This document shows positions 54,801 through 61,759 of a stretch of DNA of 64,000 bases, piece after piece. A program made the translations under genes and the position numbers. Source of the stretch: an uncultured Bacteroidaceae bacterium (GTDB lineage Bacteria > Bacteroidota > Bacteroidia > Bacteroidales > Bacteroidaceae); NCBI GenBank assembly GCA_944320955.1, contig CALUJL010000021.1, positions 1 through 64,000 on the forward strand. Direction: 5' to 3'. Each line of letters begins with the position of its first letter. The first letter of the stretch is position 1. The notes beneath the pieces were generated by a model. That model was given only the letters and a program-made list of their open reading frames with translations. It did no database searches and had not been told where the DNA came from.

Positions 54801-55238
54801 TCGCAGGAAGAGATACTGGCTTTGGAAAAAGACGGGCAGCTGACCCTGCAGCTGGACGGTACGGAAGCCACCGTGGACGCAGCCGACGTGGAAATATTCA
54901 GCGAGGATATCCCCGGATGGCTCGTGGCCAACGAGGGGAAACTCACCGTGGCCTTGGAAGTGACCCTGACCGAAGAACTGAAACAGGAGGGCATGGCCCG
55001 CGAACTGGTCAACCGCATCCAGAATCTGCGCAAGTCCTCCGGGCTGGAGATTACGGACAAGATACGCATCCGCCTGCCGCACCACGAGGCCACGGACTCC
55101 GCCATCGGGAAATTCCACGACTACATCTGCACGCAAGTCCTTGCCGAATCGCTGGAAACCGCCGACCAACTCGAAGGCGACTGCGCCCAGCTGGAGTTCG
55201 ACGACTTCACCCTGCCCGTACAAATAGAGAAAGTATAA
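51816..55238 (+). CDS. ileS: Isoleucyl-tRNA synthetase, type 2
   Basis: A 1140-residue class I synthetase. Full domains: Rossmann catalytic core, CP1 editing domain (TTTPWTLPSN region), KMSKR (GNKMSKRLGN near residue 690) and an anticodon-binding end. The ATP signature, normally HIGH, reads G56-I-H-H59 in SANGMPGIHHVMA. This swapped GxHH form is known in a subset of type 2 IleRS and has been linked to extreme mupirocin resistance. Length (about 1040-1150) and C-terminal extension also fit type 2. It leads a run with the DksA-like gene, lspA and two more genes. Confidence 0.96.
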   Translation: MKKFAEHSQFNLSEINKEVLKQWDEQQIFQRSMSEREGSPAYIFYEGPPSANGMPGIHHVMARTIKDIFCRYKTMQGFCVKRKAGWDTHGLPVELGVEKSLGITKEDIGKTISVEDYNAACRKEVMKFTREWEDLTHKMGYWVDTKDPYITYDNRYIETLWWLLSQLYQKGLLYKGYTIQPYSPAAGTGLSSHELNQPGCYRDVKDTTATAQFRVKNPRPEWTEWGTPYFLAWTTTPWTLPSNTALCVGPKIEYLAVNTYNPYTGEKITAILAKERLAAYFNPKGAEADMEAYRPGDKVLPYRIIGEYKGPELTGMEYEQLFPWVNPGEGAFRVIEGDYVTTEDGTGIVHIAPTFGADDAFVAKAAGVPPLQLINKKGETRPMVDLTGKFYLLDELDEEWVKSHVNAGLYKQYEGRFVKNAYDPALTDKDETLDIALCMEMKATNKVFKIEKHVHNYPHCWRTDKPVLYYPLDSWFIRSTACKDEMIRLNKTIQWKPESTGTGRFGKWLENLNDWNLSRSRYWGTPLPIWRTEDGKEERCIGSVEELYQEVEKSVAAGLMKCNPYKEKGFQPGIYTKENYEKIDLHRPYVDDIVLASSDGKPMRREPDLIDVWFDSGSMPYAQIHYPFENKELLDNRTVYPADFIAEGVDQTRGWFFTLHAIATMIFGSVAYKHVISNGLVLDKNGNKMSKRLGNAVDPFGAIDKFGSDPLRWYMTTNSAPWDNLKFDEAGVEEVRRKFFGTLYNTYSFFALYANVDGFTGNEEAVPLSRRPEIDRWILSELHTLIAETTDSLDNYEPTRAGRAIQDFVCDNLSNWYVRLCRKRFWGGGLSEDKLSAYQTLYACLKTVAHLMAPIAPFYSDRLYNDLSVFDAARKDSVHLDFFPRSNAEMVDKELETRMEMAQKVTSMVLALRRKVNIKVRQPLQCILVPVTDDEQERHLTAVADLIRHEVNVKEIRFVRGASDILVKKVKCDFKKLGPKFGKQMKAVAAAVAALSQEEILALEKDGQLTLQLDGTEATVDAADVEIFSEDIPGWLVANEGKLTVALEVTLTEELKQEGMARELVNRIQNLRKSSGLEITDKIRIRLPHHEATDSAIGKFHDYICTQVLAESLETADQLEGDCAQLEFDDFTLPVQIEKV

Positions 55239-55290
55239 ACAGAAACTTCATAACTTAATCCTCTAAACCTTAAAGAAAGATCTTAAAACT

Positions 55291-55662
55291 ATGGCTGAAA
55301 AAACAAGATACACGGATGCCGAGCTCGAAGAGTTCCGCGCCATTATCATGCAAAAGCTGGAAGTTGCCGAAAAAGAATACGAGCAAATGAAAGCCACCCT
55401 GATGAACACGGACGGGAACGACATAGACGACACTTCTTTTTCATTCAAGGCTTTGGAAGAAAGTTCCTCCTTCAACAAGGAAGAGGCCACCCGCATGGCA
55501 CAGCGGCAGCTCAAGTTTATCCAAGGGCTGAAGGCCGCCCTGGTCCGCATTGAGAACAAAACCTACGGCATCTGCCGCGAGACCGGCAAACTCATCCCCG
55601 CCGAGCGCCTGCGCGCCGTACCCCATGCCACACTGAGCATCGAGGCAAAAAACAAACGCTAA
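55291..55662 (+). CDS. DksA/TraR-like protein with degenerate zinc finger
   Basis: A 123-residue protein. Its N-terminal coiled coil (about 8-85) ends at FIQGLKAALVRIENKTYGIC, and the C-terminal part follows the DksA/TraR zinc finger pattern (TYGICRETGKLIPAERLRAVPHATLSIEAK). Only the first of four zinc cysteines remains (C95); the others are T98, S116 and A119. Zinc binding is therefore unlikely. DksA binds RNA polymerase in the secondary channel; this version may still do so. It lies 52 bases after ileS and 15 before lspA, a grouping seen in Bacteroides. Confidence 0.9.
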   Translation: MAEKTRYTDAELEEFRAIIMQKLEVAEKEYEQMKATLMNTDGNDIDDTSFSFKALEESSSFNKEEATRMAQRQLKFIQGLKAALVRIENKTYGICRETGKLIPAERLRAVPHATLSIEAKNKR

Positions 55663-55677
55663 GCGCAGAGCCGGGAG

Positions 55678-56337
55678 ATGAATGCCACAAACCGGAAGAG
55701 ATGGCTCGTCATCGGCATCATCCTGGGCGTGATTCTCATCGACCAGGCCAGTAAGATTGCCGTAAAGACCAGCATGTGCCTGCACGAACGCATTGCCGTC
55801 TGCGGCGACTGGTTCTATATCCTTTTCACGGAGAACGACGGAATGGCTTTCGGGATGGAGCTCTTTTCCAAATGGTTCCTCACCTCTTTCCGCATTGTGG
55901 CAGTGGTCCTCATAGCCTACTACCTGCACCGGCTCATCAAGCGGGGGGCCCGCAGCGGATACATCGCCTGCCTGGCATTCATACTGGCCGGGGCATTGGG
56001 AAACCTCATAGACTGCCTTTTCTACGGGCTCATCTTCAGCGAGAGCCTTCCGCTCACCTTCTGGAATCAAGACCCGGCCACTTTTGTCCCCTTCGGCACG
56101 GGATATTCCACATGGTTCCTCGGCAAAGTCGTCGACATGTTCTACTTTCCCCTCATCGAGACTACCTGGCCCTCGTGGGTGCCTCTGCTCGGGGGAAAAG
56201 AGTTTGTCTTTTTTGCCGCCATCTTCAATGTAGCCGACGCTGTGCTCTCATGCAGCTTCGTCGTCCTCATCCTCTTTTTCCGGAAAGAATGGGAGAATAT
56301 GTTCAACCGCGTGGAGAAAAAGGAAGCCGGGAGATGA
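55678..56337 (+). CDS. lspA: Lipoprotein signal peptidase LspA
   Basis: A 219-residue inner-membrane aspartic protease that cleaves prolipoproteins before the lipidated Cys. It has four membrane helices and the catalytic Asp pair D153 (GKVVDMFYF) and D187 (FNVADAV), with GNLID at 108-112. It is longer than the usual 160-170 residues through an insert at about 115-150 (SESLPLTFWNQDPATFVPFG), typical of Bacteroidetes LspA. The many lipoproteins of this window are its expected substrates. Its stop overlaps the next gene by 4 bases. Confidence 0.95.
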   Translation: MNATNRKRWLVIGIILGVILIDQASKIAVKTSMCLHERIAVCGDWFYILFTENDGMAFGMELFSKWFLTSFRIVAVVLIAYYLHRLIKRGARSGYIACLAFILAGALGNLIDCLFYGLIFSESLPLTFWNQDPATFVPFGTGYSTWFLGKVVDMFYFPLIETTWPSWVPLLGGKEFVFFAAIFNVADAVLSCSFVVLILFFRKEWENMFNRVEKKEAGR

Positions 56338-57152
56338 AAAAGTTTGCCTTCGGCATGGGGCTTATCCTGCTGCTGGGCTGCATCTTCCTGGGCAGTTGCG
56401 GGCGCGGCAGGCCAAAAGGCGTGATCTCGAAGGGAGAAATGGTGGAAGTCCTCGTAGACTACCACATCGCCTACAACATAGCCGCCGACCTCCCGCCCGA
56501 GAAACGCTACCAGACTCCGCTCATCCTGAAAGGCGCCCTGCACAAGCACCAGCTGACAGAGGCCGAATTCGACTCCTCCCTCATCTGGTACACCCGCAAC
56601 CCGACGGAGTTGAGCCTCATCTATACGCGGGTCAACCGCATCCTGGCCGAAAAGGCCGCCGAGCTGGGAGCCGAAGGTGCAGCCCCCGCTTCTGCCGGGA
56701 CCGACGGCGAAGCGACGCAAAACCCCGCCCCGTCACGCTCCCCCCGCAGCGGCGACAGCGTAGACGTCTGGCAACTGCCCGACTTCTGCCGCATGAGCCG
56801 CCTGGCCGCCGCCCGCAGGCTGGAGTTTGTCCTGACGCCCGACTCCACCTACCGCGGCACCGACCGCATCGACTGGGAATTCGACGCCCGCTTCCTCCCC
56901 GCTTCCGGACAAGGGGGGAAAGCCCTCATGTTCATCCTGGCGCGCTACGCCCCCGACTCCGTGGCCGTCAGCAGCCGCATGATCCATACCGACGGGCACT
57001 ACACCCTGACCCTCCAGAACGACTCCGCCCGATCCATCCGCCAACTCTGGGGCTTCATCCACTACTTCCCCGAGGAGGAAACTGCCCGCGCCACCACTTC
57101 TTCCCGGCTCTTCGCCGACCGCATCCGGCTGATGCGCTACCACAAGAAATGA
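56334..57152 (+). CDS. DUF4296 lipoprotein with extra C-terminal domain
   Basis: A 272-residue lipoprotein. The start at MKKFAFGMGL overlaps the lspA stop (ATGA) and gives a lipobox LGSC (Cys22). The first half (about 30-110: MVEVLVDYHIAYN, LILKGALHKHQLTEAEFDSSLIWY) is a DUF4296 helical domain. The second half (about 150-265) is a separate beta-rich region with no family I know. A Ser/Pro-rich linker joins them. It is encoded directly behind the signal peptidase that would process it. Function unknown. Confidence 0.82.
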   Translation: MKKFAFGMGLILLLGCIFLGSCGRGRPKGVISKGEMVEVLVDYHIAYNIAADLPPEKRYQTPLILKGALHKHQLTEAEFDSSLIWYTRNPTELSLIYTRVNRILAEKAAELGAEGAAPASAGTDGEATQNPAPSRSPRSGDSVDVWQLPDFCRMSRLAAARRLEFVLTPDSTYRGTDRIDWEFDARFLPASGQGGKALMFILARYAPDSVAVSSRMIHTDGHYTLTLQNDSARSIRQLWGFIHYFPEEETARATTSSRLFADRIRLMRYHKK

Positions 57153-57493
57153 GCCGATACGTCGCTTCCCACTATTTCCTCTACCGGGAGTCCACACTCT
57201 CTCCCGACGAGAAAGAAACCATCCGCCGCGCCCTCCCCTCGCTCCGCCCGCTTCCGGCCGAAGACATAGCCCGTCTCTTCTCCACACCGCTATACCAGAC
57301 GCCACCGCCCAGCGGCCCGTTCGGCCCCTTCCCGCCCCCCTTTCCGCCGGAAGAATACGCAGGCTTCAGCCAGTGCCGCATCGGCCTCTCCGCCGACGGC
57401 CGCCTCCTTTCGCTCCAACCCTTCACCGGCGAGGCAGAGTCCACGGAGTGGTATCCCGGAGTGCTCGCCTACTCCCCGGCTTTTCCCCTATGA
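57149..57493 (+). CDS. Conserved hypothetical protein, last gene of the ileS run
   Basis: A 114-residue soluble protein; its ATG overlaps the DUF4296 stop by 4 bases. It opens MSRYVASHYFLYRES, has a Pro-rich middle (TPPPSGPFGPFPPPFPPEE, about 71-89) and an end rich in aromatic residues (GESTEWYPGVLAYSP-like, about 99-110). The coupling and the absence of another frame speak for a real gene. I recognise no domain. It ends shortly before repeat array H. Confidence 0.65.
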   Translation: MSRYVASHYFLYRESTLSPDEKETIRRALPSLRPLPAEDIARLFSTPLYQTPPPSGPFGPFPPPFPPEEYAGFSQCRIGLSADGRLLSLQPFTGEAESTEWYPGVLAYSPAFPL

Positions 57494-57506
57494 CGATGAA
57501 AAAAAA

Positions 57507-57594
57507 GCCCTGCACCGGACCTTACCCCGATGCAGGACTTTTTGCAGAGACATGCAGGACTTTTCGGAAAAAGTCCTTGCGCTTTTTACAAGTC
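57507..57594. repeat. 22-bp register array H, about four units
   Basis: Blocks at 57507, 57529, 57551 and 57573; the second and third share ATGCAGGACTTTTT and ATGCAGGACTTTTC, then comes GTCCTTGCGCTTTTT. It lies in a convergent gap and overlaps the last codons of xthA (57586). Confidence 0.75.
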
Positions 57595-58350
57595 CAGACG
57601 CAACTCCACCGGACAATGGTCTGAGCCCATCACCTCATTCAGTATGGCAGCCCCGAGCAACTTGGGGCGGAGCGCATCGGACACCAGGAAGTAGTCGATG
57701 CGCCACCCCGCGTTTTTCTCACGCGCCCGGAAGCGGTACGACCACCACGAGTAGGCTCCCTCCAGGTCGGGGTAGAAGAAACGGAACGTATCCGTAAACC
57801 CGCTGGCCAGAAGCGTGGAGAACTTCTCCCGTTCCGCATCCGTAAAGCCGGCATTCTGGCGGTTCGTCTTCGGGTTCTTCAGGTCGATTTCCCGGTGCGC
57901 CACGTTCAGGTCGCCACAGACGACCACCGGTTTCCCCTCCCCCTCCAGTGCTTTCAGGAAACGCAGGAAGTCGTCTTCCCACGCCATGCGGTAGTCCAGC
58001 CTCCGCAGCCCGTCTTGCGAGTTGGGCGTATAGACCGTCACGAGGAAAAACTCCTCCGCCTCCAGCGTGATGATGCGCCCCTCCCGGTCGTGCTCCTCCC
58101 GCCCCATGCCGTAACGCACGGAGAGCGGCTCGCGGCGTGCTATGATTGCCGTGCCCGAGTAGCCCTTCTTCTCCGCATAGTTCCAATAGATACGGTAGTC
58201 TCCCTCTAACGGCAGCTCCACCTGTCCCGCCTGCAGCTTCGTCTCCTGCAGGCAGAAGTAGTCAGCACCGCACGCCCGGAACACGTCCATGAAGCCTTTT
58301 CCCAGACAGGCCCGCAGGCCGTTTACATTCCACGATACCAATTTTATCAT
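57586..58350 (-). CDS. xthA: Exodeoxyribonuclease III
   Basis: A 254-residue endonuclease/exonuclease/phosphatase-fold DNA repair enzyme. The start [14 protein letters not shown], the metal ligand E36 in [24 protein letters not shown] and the C-terminal active-site pair D244-H245 in [11 protein letters not shown] are all intact. It cuts at abasic sites and removes 3' blocking groups after oxidative damage. It is divergent from superoxide dismutase, and both face oxidative stress. Confidence 0.96.
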   Translation of the reverse strand: MIKLVSWNVNGLRACLGKGFMDVFRACGADYFCLQETKLQAGQVELPLEGDYRIYWNYAEKKGYSGTAIIARREPLSVRYGMGREEHDREGRIITLEAEEFFLVTVYTPNSQDGLRRLDYRMAWEDDFLRFLKALEGEGKPVVVCGDLNVAHREIDLKNPKTNRQNAGFTDAEREKFSTLLASGFTDTFRFFYPDLEGAYSWWSYRFRAREKNAGWRIDYFLVSDALRPKLLGAAILNEVMGSDHCPVELRLDL

Positions 58351-58422
58351 TTAGCGTATTCTCCTTCCTTTTTCTTGATTACTATTTTATACTCCGCAGC
58401 CGGCCTGAGCCGCAATGCGCGC

Positions 58423-58430
58423 CAAAGATA
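58423..58430 (-). promoter_or_regulatory. -7 box of xthA
   Basis: Minus-strand TATCTTTG lies 72 bases before the xthA start; no TTG at 20 bp. Confidence 0.5.
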
Positions 58431-58564
58431 CTGCATTTTTTCTTATTGATGAATTCTGCAACAGCCAAGACCTGCTTTGGCATTTTACAGCCCCATCCGC
58501 TTGATTTATGACCCACAGAAGACATTTTTCCAGGCATTTCCAAGGTTATTCCGGAGATTCTTCG

Positions 58565-58572
58565 TATGTTTG
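58565..58572 (+). promoter_or_regulatory. -7 box of the superoxide dismutase gene
   Basis: TATGTTTG matches TAnnTTTG, 64 bases before the start codon; -33 region weak. Confidence 0.45.
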
Positions 58573-58636
58573 AGGCCGGACACATGCCTGCAGGCATCTC
58601 TATTTTCATTCTTTTACCCCTAATCTCCCCACCGAC

Positions 58637-59215
58637 ATGACCCATCCAATTCCCCAACTTCCCTACGCATTGGAATCGCTGGCCCCGCACATGAGCCGGG
58701 AAACACTCGAATTCCACTACGGAAAACATCTGCAAACTTATGTGGACAACCTGAACAAACTGATAATCCACACCGAGTATGAAGACATGCCCATCGAGGA
58801 AATCATCCGGACCGCCCAAGGCGGCATCTTCAACAACGCCGCCCAGACGTGGAACCACGGCTTCTTCTTCCAGTCGCTCACTCCCTTCAAACAGGAAATC
58901 CCGGCCCGGCTGGCACAGGCGCTGACCGAGAATTTCGGTTCGCCAGAGGCTTTCGTACAAACTTTCAGCCAGACGGCCCTCACACTCTTCGGCTCGGGAT
59001 GGGTCTGGCTGGCGGCCGACGGCGAAGGCAAACTGCAAATCATACCCGAGAGCAACGCCGGCAATCCCCTGCGGCAAGGCCTGAAACCGATTCTCACACT
59101 GGACGTCTGGGAACACGCCTATTACATCGACTACCGCAACCGCCGCGCCGACTACATCCGCGCCTTCTGGGAAATCGCAGACTGGCAGAAGATGGAGAAC
59201 CGGCTGTTCGGATAA
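58637..59215 (+). CDS. sodB: Superoxide dismutase, Fe/Mn type
   Basis: A 192-residue iron/manganese superoxide dismutase that converts superoxide to peroxide and oxygen in the cytoplasm. The four metal ligands are visible as H27, H74, D156 and H160 (FHYGKH, TWNHGFFFQS, DVWEHAYYIDY). The sequence is closest to the iron or cambialistic Bacteroides enzyme. It is followed 41 bases later by rubredoxin in the same orientation, so the two are likely to work together in oxygen defence. Confidence 0.96.
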   Translation: MTHPIPQLPYALESLAPHMSRETLEFHYGKHLQTYVDNLNKLIIHTEYEDMPIEEIIRTAQGGIFNNAAQTWNHGFFFQSLTPFKQEIPARLAQALTENFGSPEAFVQTFSQTALTLFGSGWVWLAADGEGKLQIIPESNAGNPLRQGLKPILTLDVWEHAYYIDYRNRRADYIRAFWEIADWQKMENRLFG

Positions 59216-59256
59216 AAACCACTCCCACCTATTTATAAATTCAAAACCGAAAGACT

Positions 59257-59421
59257 ATGAAGAAATACAAGTGCAACGTATGCGACTGGGTCTACGACCC
59301 TGCCATCGGAGATCCTGAGGGAGACATTCCGGCCGGCACGCCATTCGAGGAAATCCCCGACAGTTGGGTGTGCCCCATCTGCGGAGCGGGAAAAGAAGAT
59401 TTCGAAGAAACCGGCGAATAA
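59257..59421 (+). CDS. rub: Rubredoxin
   Basis: A 54-residue electron carrier, [11 protein letters not shown] to EDFEETGE. The iron is bound by C6, C9, C39 and C42 in the exact CxxC...CPxCG arrangement. Rubredoxins pass electrons to peroxide- and oxygen-reducing enzymes in anaerobes, which fits its place right after superoxide dismutase. It is followed by a strong terminator. Confidence 0.95.
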   Translation: MKKYKCNVCDWVYDPAIGDPEGDIPAGTPFEEIPDSWVCPICGAGKEDFEETGE

Positions 59422-59456
59422 CCCTCCTCCCCGCAGAAAGACTTCACCCCCAAAAG

Positions 59457-59488
59457 AAGCGGCCTTTGTGGCCGCTTTCCTTTTTTTA
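59457..59488 (+). terminator. Strong terminator after rubredoxin
   Basis: An 8-bp stem AAGCGGCC (59457-59464) with GGCCGCTT (59470-59477) and a TTTGT loop is followed by TCCTTTTTTT. Confidence 0.9.
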
Positions 59489-59520
59489 CCCTCCATTTGG
59501 CAAAGATAGGCCGTTTTTAA

Positions 59521-59551
59521 TTGGCCGATAAAGAAATAAACCGTAATTTCG
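59521..59551 (+). promoter_or_regulatory. Promoter of the serC-serA run
   Basis: TTG (59521-59523), exactly 20 bp, TAATTTCG (59544-59551). The -7 box has the TTCG variant also seen before the lipoprotein at 23656. Confidence 0.7.
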
Positions 59552-59633
59552 CCCCTGATATTTCCGCCTCAACCTACCGATTCCGGAAAAAAGAGGCAGC
59601 CAGATTGTATCATTTACATAAACCAAATAGGAT

Positions 59634-60701
59634 ATGAAAAAACACAATTTCAATGCAGGACCGTCCATTCTTCCGCGCGAAGTAATCGAACAAACAGCCC
59701 AAGCCGTACTGGACTACAACGGCTCAGGGCTTTCCATCCTCGAGATCAGCCACCGGGCCAAAGATTTCCAGCCGGTTGTCGACGAAGCAGTCGCACTGTT
59801 CAAAGAATTGCTCGACATCCCGGAAGGATACTCCGTGCTGTTCCTCGGAGGCGGCGCAAGCACCCAGTTCTGTATGGTCCCCTATAACTTCCTGAAGACG
59901 AAAGCCGCATACCTCAATACCGGCACATGGGCCAAAAAAGCCATAAAGGAAGCCAAAAACTTCGGCGAAGTAGTGGAAGTGGCCTCCTCGGCCGATGCCA
60001 ACTACACCTTCATCCCGAAGGATTTCACCGTGCCCTCCGATGCCGACTACTTCCACTTCACGTCGAACAACACCATATTCGGTACCGAGTTGCGCAAAGA
60101 CCCCGTAGTGGGAGTGCCGGTGGTTTCCGACATGTCCTCCGACATTTTCTCCCGTCCGGTGGACGTCTCCAAGTACATTTGTATATATGGCGGTGCACAA
60201 AAGAACCTCGCTCCGGCCGGACTGACCTTCGTCATCGTGAAAAATGATGCCGTGGGCCACACAGGGCGCACCATCCCCACCATGCTCAACTACCAGACCC
60301 ACATCGACGCCGGCTCCATGTTTAACACGCCACCCGTCATGCCCATCTACTCCGCCATGCTCAACCTGCGCTGGATCAAAGCCCAGGGCGGCGTAAAGGA
60401 GATGGACCGCCGCGCACAAGAGAAGGCCGACATGCTCTACAGCGAGATAGACCGCAACAAATGCTTCGTAGGTACCGCCCGGGAGGAGGACCGCTCGCGC
60501 ATGAACATCTGCTTCGTCATGGCTCCCGAATATAAGGAACTGGAAAAAGAATTCCTCGATTTTGCCACGGCCCACGGCATGGTCGGCGTCAAAGGCCACC
60601 GCTCGGTCGGCGGATTCCGCGCATCGTGCTACAACGCGCTGCCTAAGGAAAGCGTACAGGCCCTCATCGACTGCATGCAAGAATTCGAGAAAAAACACTA
60701 A
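59634..60701 (+). CDS. serC: Phosphoserine aminotransferase
   Basis: A 355-residue PLP-dependent class V aminotransferase. The PLP lysine is K190 in [11 protein letters not shown]. The opening [13 protein letters not shown] and the GGGASTQF phosphate-binding motif (72-79) are typical. It converts 3-phosphohydroxypyruvate and glutamate to phosphoserine, and acts also in vitamin B6 synthesis in some bacteria. It begins the serC, serA, DUF1015 run; serA supplies its substrate and follows after 39 bases. Confidence 0.97.
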   Translation: MKKHNFNAGPSILPREVIEQTAQAVLDYNGSGLSILEISHRAKDFQPVVDEAVALFKELLDIPEGYSVLFLGGGASTQFCMVPYNFLKTKAAYLNTGTWAKKAIKEAKNFGEVVEVASSADANYTFIPKDFTVPSDADYFHFTSNNTIFGTELRKDPVVGVPVVSDMSSDIFSRPVDVSKYICIYGGAQKNLAPAGLTFVIVKNDAVGHTGRTIPTMLNYQTHIDAGSMFNTPPVMPIYSAMLNLRWIKAQGGVKEMDRRAQEKADMLYSEIDRNKCFVGTAREEDRSRMNICFVMAPEYKELEKEFLDFATAHGMVGVKGHRSVGGFRASCYNALPKESVQALIDCMQEFEKKH

Positions 60702-60740
60702 TCCACAAACAGAAAACAGACAAAAGAGACACACCACATC

Positions 60741-61658
60741 ATGAAAATACTAGTAGCAACAGACAAACCTTTTGCCAAAGCTGCCACCGACAGCATACGC
60801 GCCATTGCCGAAGAAGCAGGCTACGAAGTAGCTTTGGTTGAGAAATACGGCGAAAAGAGCAAGCTCCTGGAAGCCGTGGCCGATGCCAACGCGCTCATTA
60901 TCCGCAGCGATGTCATCGACAGCGAAGTCATCGAAGCTGCCAAAGTGCTGAAGATCATCGTACGCGCCGGCGCCGGATACGACAATGTAGACCTGGCCGC
61001 CGCCACGGCCCGCAACATCGTAGTCATGAATACCCCCGGCCAAAATGCCAACGCCGTGGCCGAACTGGTATTCGGACTGCTGGTTTTCATGGTCCGCAAC
61101 CAATATAACGGCACTTCCGGCAGCGAACTGAAAGGAAAGAGCATCGGAATCCACGCCTACGGCAACGTAGGACGCAACGTGGCCCGCATAGCCAAAGGAT
61201 TCGGCATGACCGTCTACGCATTCGATGCCTACTGCCCCAAAGAAGTCATAGAGGCCGACGGCACAATCGCAGTAGATTCGGCAGAAGAGCTGTATGAAAA
61301 GAGCGACATCGTCTCCCTCCATATCCCCGCCACTGCCGAGACGAAACAATCCATCGGCGCTTCCCTGCTGGGGCACATGCCCGAAAAGGGAATCCTCATC
61401 AACACGGCCCGCAAAGAGGTCATCAATGAACCGGAACTCATCCGCTTTATGCAAGAACGCCCAAGCTTCCGGTACATTACCGACATCGCTCCCGACGACA
61501 AGGCCGGGTTCGCACAGTTCGAGGGCCGCTATTTTGCCACTCCCAAGAAGATGGGCGCCCAGACGGCCGAAGCCAATATCAACGCCGGCATAGCCGCCGC
61601 ACGTCAGATTGTAGCCTACTTCAAGGAAGGCTGCGAGAAATTCCGGGTAAACAAATAA
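60741..61658 (+). CDS. serA: D-3-phosphoglycerate dehydrogenase, short form
   Basis: A 305-residue NAD-dependent dehydrogenase for the first step of serine synthesis. The NAD-binding motif is GIHAYGNVGRNVA (about 134-146) and the substrate-facing Arg is in NTARKEVINEP. There is no C-terminal ACT domain, so no serine feedback by that route. Where most members have the catalytic His (TPHxG), this protein has K269 in ATPKKMGAQT. A lysine at this place is a known feature of the Entamoeba/Bacteroides group of short enzymes. It lies between serC and DUF1015. Confidence 0.94.
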   Translation: MKILVATDKPFAKAATDSIRAIAEEAGYEVALVEKYGEKSKLLEAVADANALIIRSDVIDSEVIEAAKVLKIIVRAGAGYDNVDLAAATARNIVVMNTPGQNANAVAELVFGLLVFMVRNQYNGTSGSELKGKSIGIHAYGNVGRNVARIAKGFGMTVYAFDAYCPKEVIEADGTIAVDSAEELYEKSDIVSLHIPATAETKQSIGASLLGHMPEKGILINTARKEVINEPELIRFMQERPSFRYITDIAPDDKAGFAQFEGRYFATPKKMGAQTAEANINAGIAAARQIVAYFKEGCEKFRVNK

Positions 61659-61687
61659 CCCGGCTGCACAAAACCACTTCATCAAAT

Positions 61688-61723
61688 CCGAAGAGCCTCA
61701 GGGCTGCTTCGGGTTTGGTGTTT
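61688..61723 (+). terminator. Weak terminator or attenuator between serA and DUF1015
   Basis: A stem CCGAAG-AGCC (61688-61697) with GGCT-G-CTTCGG (61702-61712), one bulge, is followed by GTTTGGTGTTT. It may reduce readthrough into the DUF1015 gene. Confidence 0.4.
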
Positions 61724-61759
61724 CATCTCTTCAAAAAACACACCTAAACTCCGATACCA

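Noticed and set aside
51687-55223. An 1178-codon open frame antisense to ileS
   Set aside because: It is a codon-bias shadow of IleRS, rich in Val/Gly/His with no motifs.
6221-57594. The 22-bp arrays as CRISPR repeats
   Set aside because: There are no separate spacers: blocks abut, differ from one another and occur in small groups at many loci, with no cas genes.
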